A stretch of DNA of 14,955 bases from Chroococcidiopsidaceae cyanobacterium CP_BM_RX_35 (GTDB lineage: Bacteria; Cyanobacteriota; Cyanobacteriia; Cyanobacteriales; Chroococcidiopsidaceae). The notes below the pieces were generated by a model. It was not told the origin of the DNA, searched no databases, and saw only the letters and a program-made list of their open reading frames with translations. The stretch covers positions 1 through 14,955 of the forward strand of contig JAFAVL010000282.1 in NCBI GenBank assembly GCA_019242465.1, given 5' to 3'. A program made the position numbers and the translations under genes. How positions within the stretch are numbered: position 1 is the stretch's first letter; each line of letters opens with the position of its first letter. This document shows, one piece after another, positions 14,204-14,955 of the stretch.

Positions 14204-14955
14204 ATGACTTTTAGTTGGTTTGACTTATTTTGGATTTTCCTGGCTTTGTCTTCACTCCAACCCATTTGGCAGCGCCGTCAGACAGAATTTCGCCGTGTCC
14301 AAACTCTGAGGGAATTTGAACGGGGACGCAATAGCCGGGTAATCTTGCTCATCCACCGCCAAGAGTCTATAAGTCTTTTGGGAATTCCTATATCGCGCTA
14401 CATCACTATTGAGGATTCTGAACAGGTACTTAGGGCAATTCGCTTCACGCCAGCGAATGTCCCTATTGATTTAATTTTGCATACTCCTGGTGGTCTAGTT
14501 TTGGCAACCGAACAAATCGCTAGAGCGCTGATTCGTCATCCAGCAAAAGTCACTGTGTTTGTACCTCACTACGCCATGAGTGGCGGCACAATGCTGGCAC
14601 TAGCAGCTGATGAAATTGTGATGGATGCTAACGCTGTCCTGGGACCTGTCGATCCTCAACTGGGTAACTTCCCAGCTGCTAGTATTCTGAAAGTTGTCGA
14701 ACAAAAGCCCATTTCAGAAATCGACGATGAAACTCTCATAATGGCGGATCTTGCTCGCAAAGCGATTCAGCAGGTGCAGCGGTTTGTACGCACTTTGTTA
14801 AAAGACACCACTCCCCAGCAGAAAATTCTGCCAGAAAATGTTGAACCGATCGTCGAAGCATTAACTACTGGACAGGTAACTCACGACTATCCCATCACAG
14901 TTGAAGAAGCAACGGAAATGGGTCTGCCGGTCACGGTAGGGCTACCAAAATCAAT
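14204..14955 (+). CDS. SDH-family Clp-fold membrane serine protease (partial)
   Basis: The gene starts at ATG 14204 and runs off the window after 250 codons. A hydrophobic N-terminal helix (about 5-19) followed by basic residues (QRRQTEFRRV) suggests a membrane-anchored protein with a cytoplasmic body. The body has the ClpP/SppA crotonase-like fold: DLILHTPGG (89-97) for the oxyanion region, HYAMSGGTMLALAADEIVMD (122-141) with S126 as the expected nucleophile, then LGPVDPQLG (146-154). The final segment (ITVEEATEMGLPV) is the region just before the usual C-terminus, so perhaps 30-40 residues are missing. The family is annotated as serine dehydrogenase proteinase-like; it may degrade membrane or misfolded proteins, but no substrate is indicated. 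The start lacks a good ribosome binding site; an AGGAG lies about 30 bases upstream but serves no start codon. Confidence 0.87.
   Translation, partial: MTFSWFDLFWIFLALSSLQPIWQRRQTEFRRVQTLREFERGRNSRVILLIHRQESISLLGIPISRYITIEDSEQVLRAIRFTPANVPIDLILHTPGGLVLATEQIARALIRHPAKVTVFVPHYAMSGGTMLALAADEIVMDANAVLGPVDPQLGNFPAASILKVVEQKPISEIDDETLIMADLARKAIQQVQRFVRTLLKDTTPQQKILPENVEPIVEALTTGQVTHDYPITVEEATEMGLPVTVGLPKS

Overview
The window looks cyanobacterial. It has six copies of the HIP1 octamer GCGATCGC, a two-receiver CyaC-type hybrid kinase/adenylate cyclase, a PATAN (DUF4388) protein, an ACT-domain malic enzyme, and GC-rich GCAGGGG/CCCCTGC hairpin repeats of the kind common in filamentous and Chroococcidiopsis-like genomes. 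No species can be named from this alone.

Layout. Positions 1-519 hold a 5'-truncated gene remnant and a pair of direct repeats. A tRNA-Gly(UCC) on the minus strand (520-590) follows, with its own -10 box. Next is a large minus-strand gene (668-4291) for a CyaC-like protein: receiver, GAF, GAF, histidine kinase, receiver, class III cyclase. From 4661 a plus-strand GNAT acetyltransferase runs into a GC-rich repeat, followed by about 770 bp of repeat-rich and AT-rich spacer. An unrecognised plus-strand gene (6104-6664) converges on a minus-strand operon of a Roadblock/LC7 protein, a PATAN protein and a Ras-like GTPase (8493 down to 6699). About 555 bp separates that operon from a divergent plus-strand pair: a response regulator with an unfamiliar non-HTH output region (9050-10066) and a coiled-coil protein with one C-terminal membrane segment (10075-10752). 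A double YbjQ-domain gene converges on this pair (10772-11596, minus). A short coiled-coil protein (11950-12429) and a spacer with a strong hairpin follow. The window ends with an ACT-malic enzyme (12700-14088), a hairpin terminator, and an SDH/ClpP-fold membrane protease cut by the window edge (14204-14955).

How they may work together. Two signalling modules stand out. CyaC would turn a sensed signal into cAMP by phosphorelay; its first receiver has lost the phosphoacceptor Asp and the conserved Lys, so it is probably a phosphorylation-independent domain. The 6699-10752 block combines a GTPase, its probable Roadblock partner, a PATAN adaptor, a receiver with an unknown output, and a membrane-tethered coiled coil. 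This is reminiscent of MglA/MglB-type polarity control and of PATAN-dependent phototaxis, and it is the best candidate here for an undescribed system. That functional link rests on gene order and is inference.

A second theme is repeats. One GC-rich element family ends genes and also appears to have inserted in frame into a CyaC linker, and a separate 45-bp unit is duplicated in frame inside a CyaC GAF domain.
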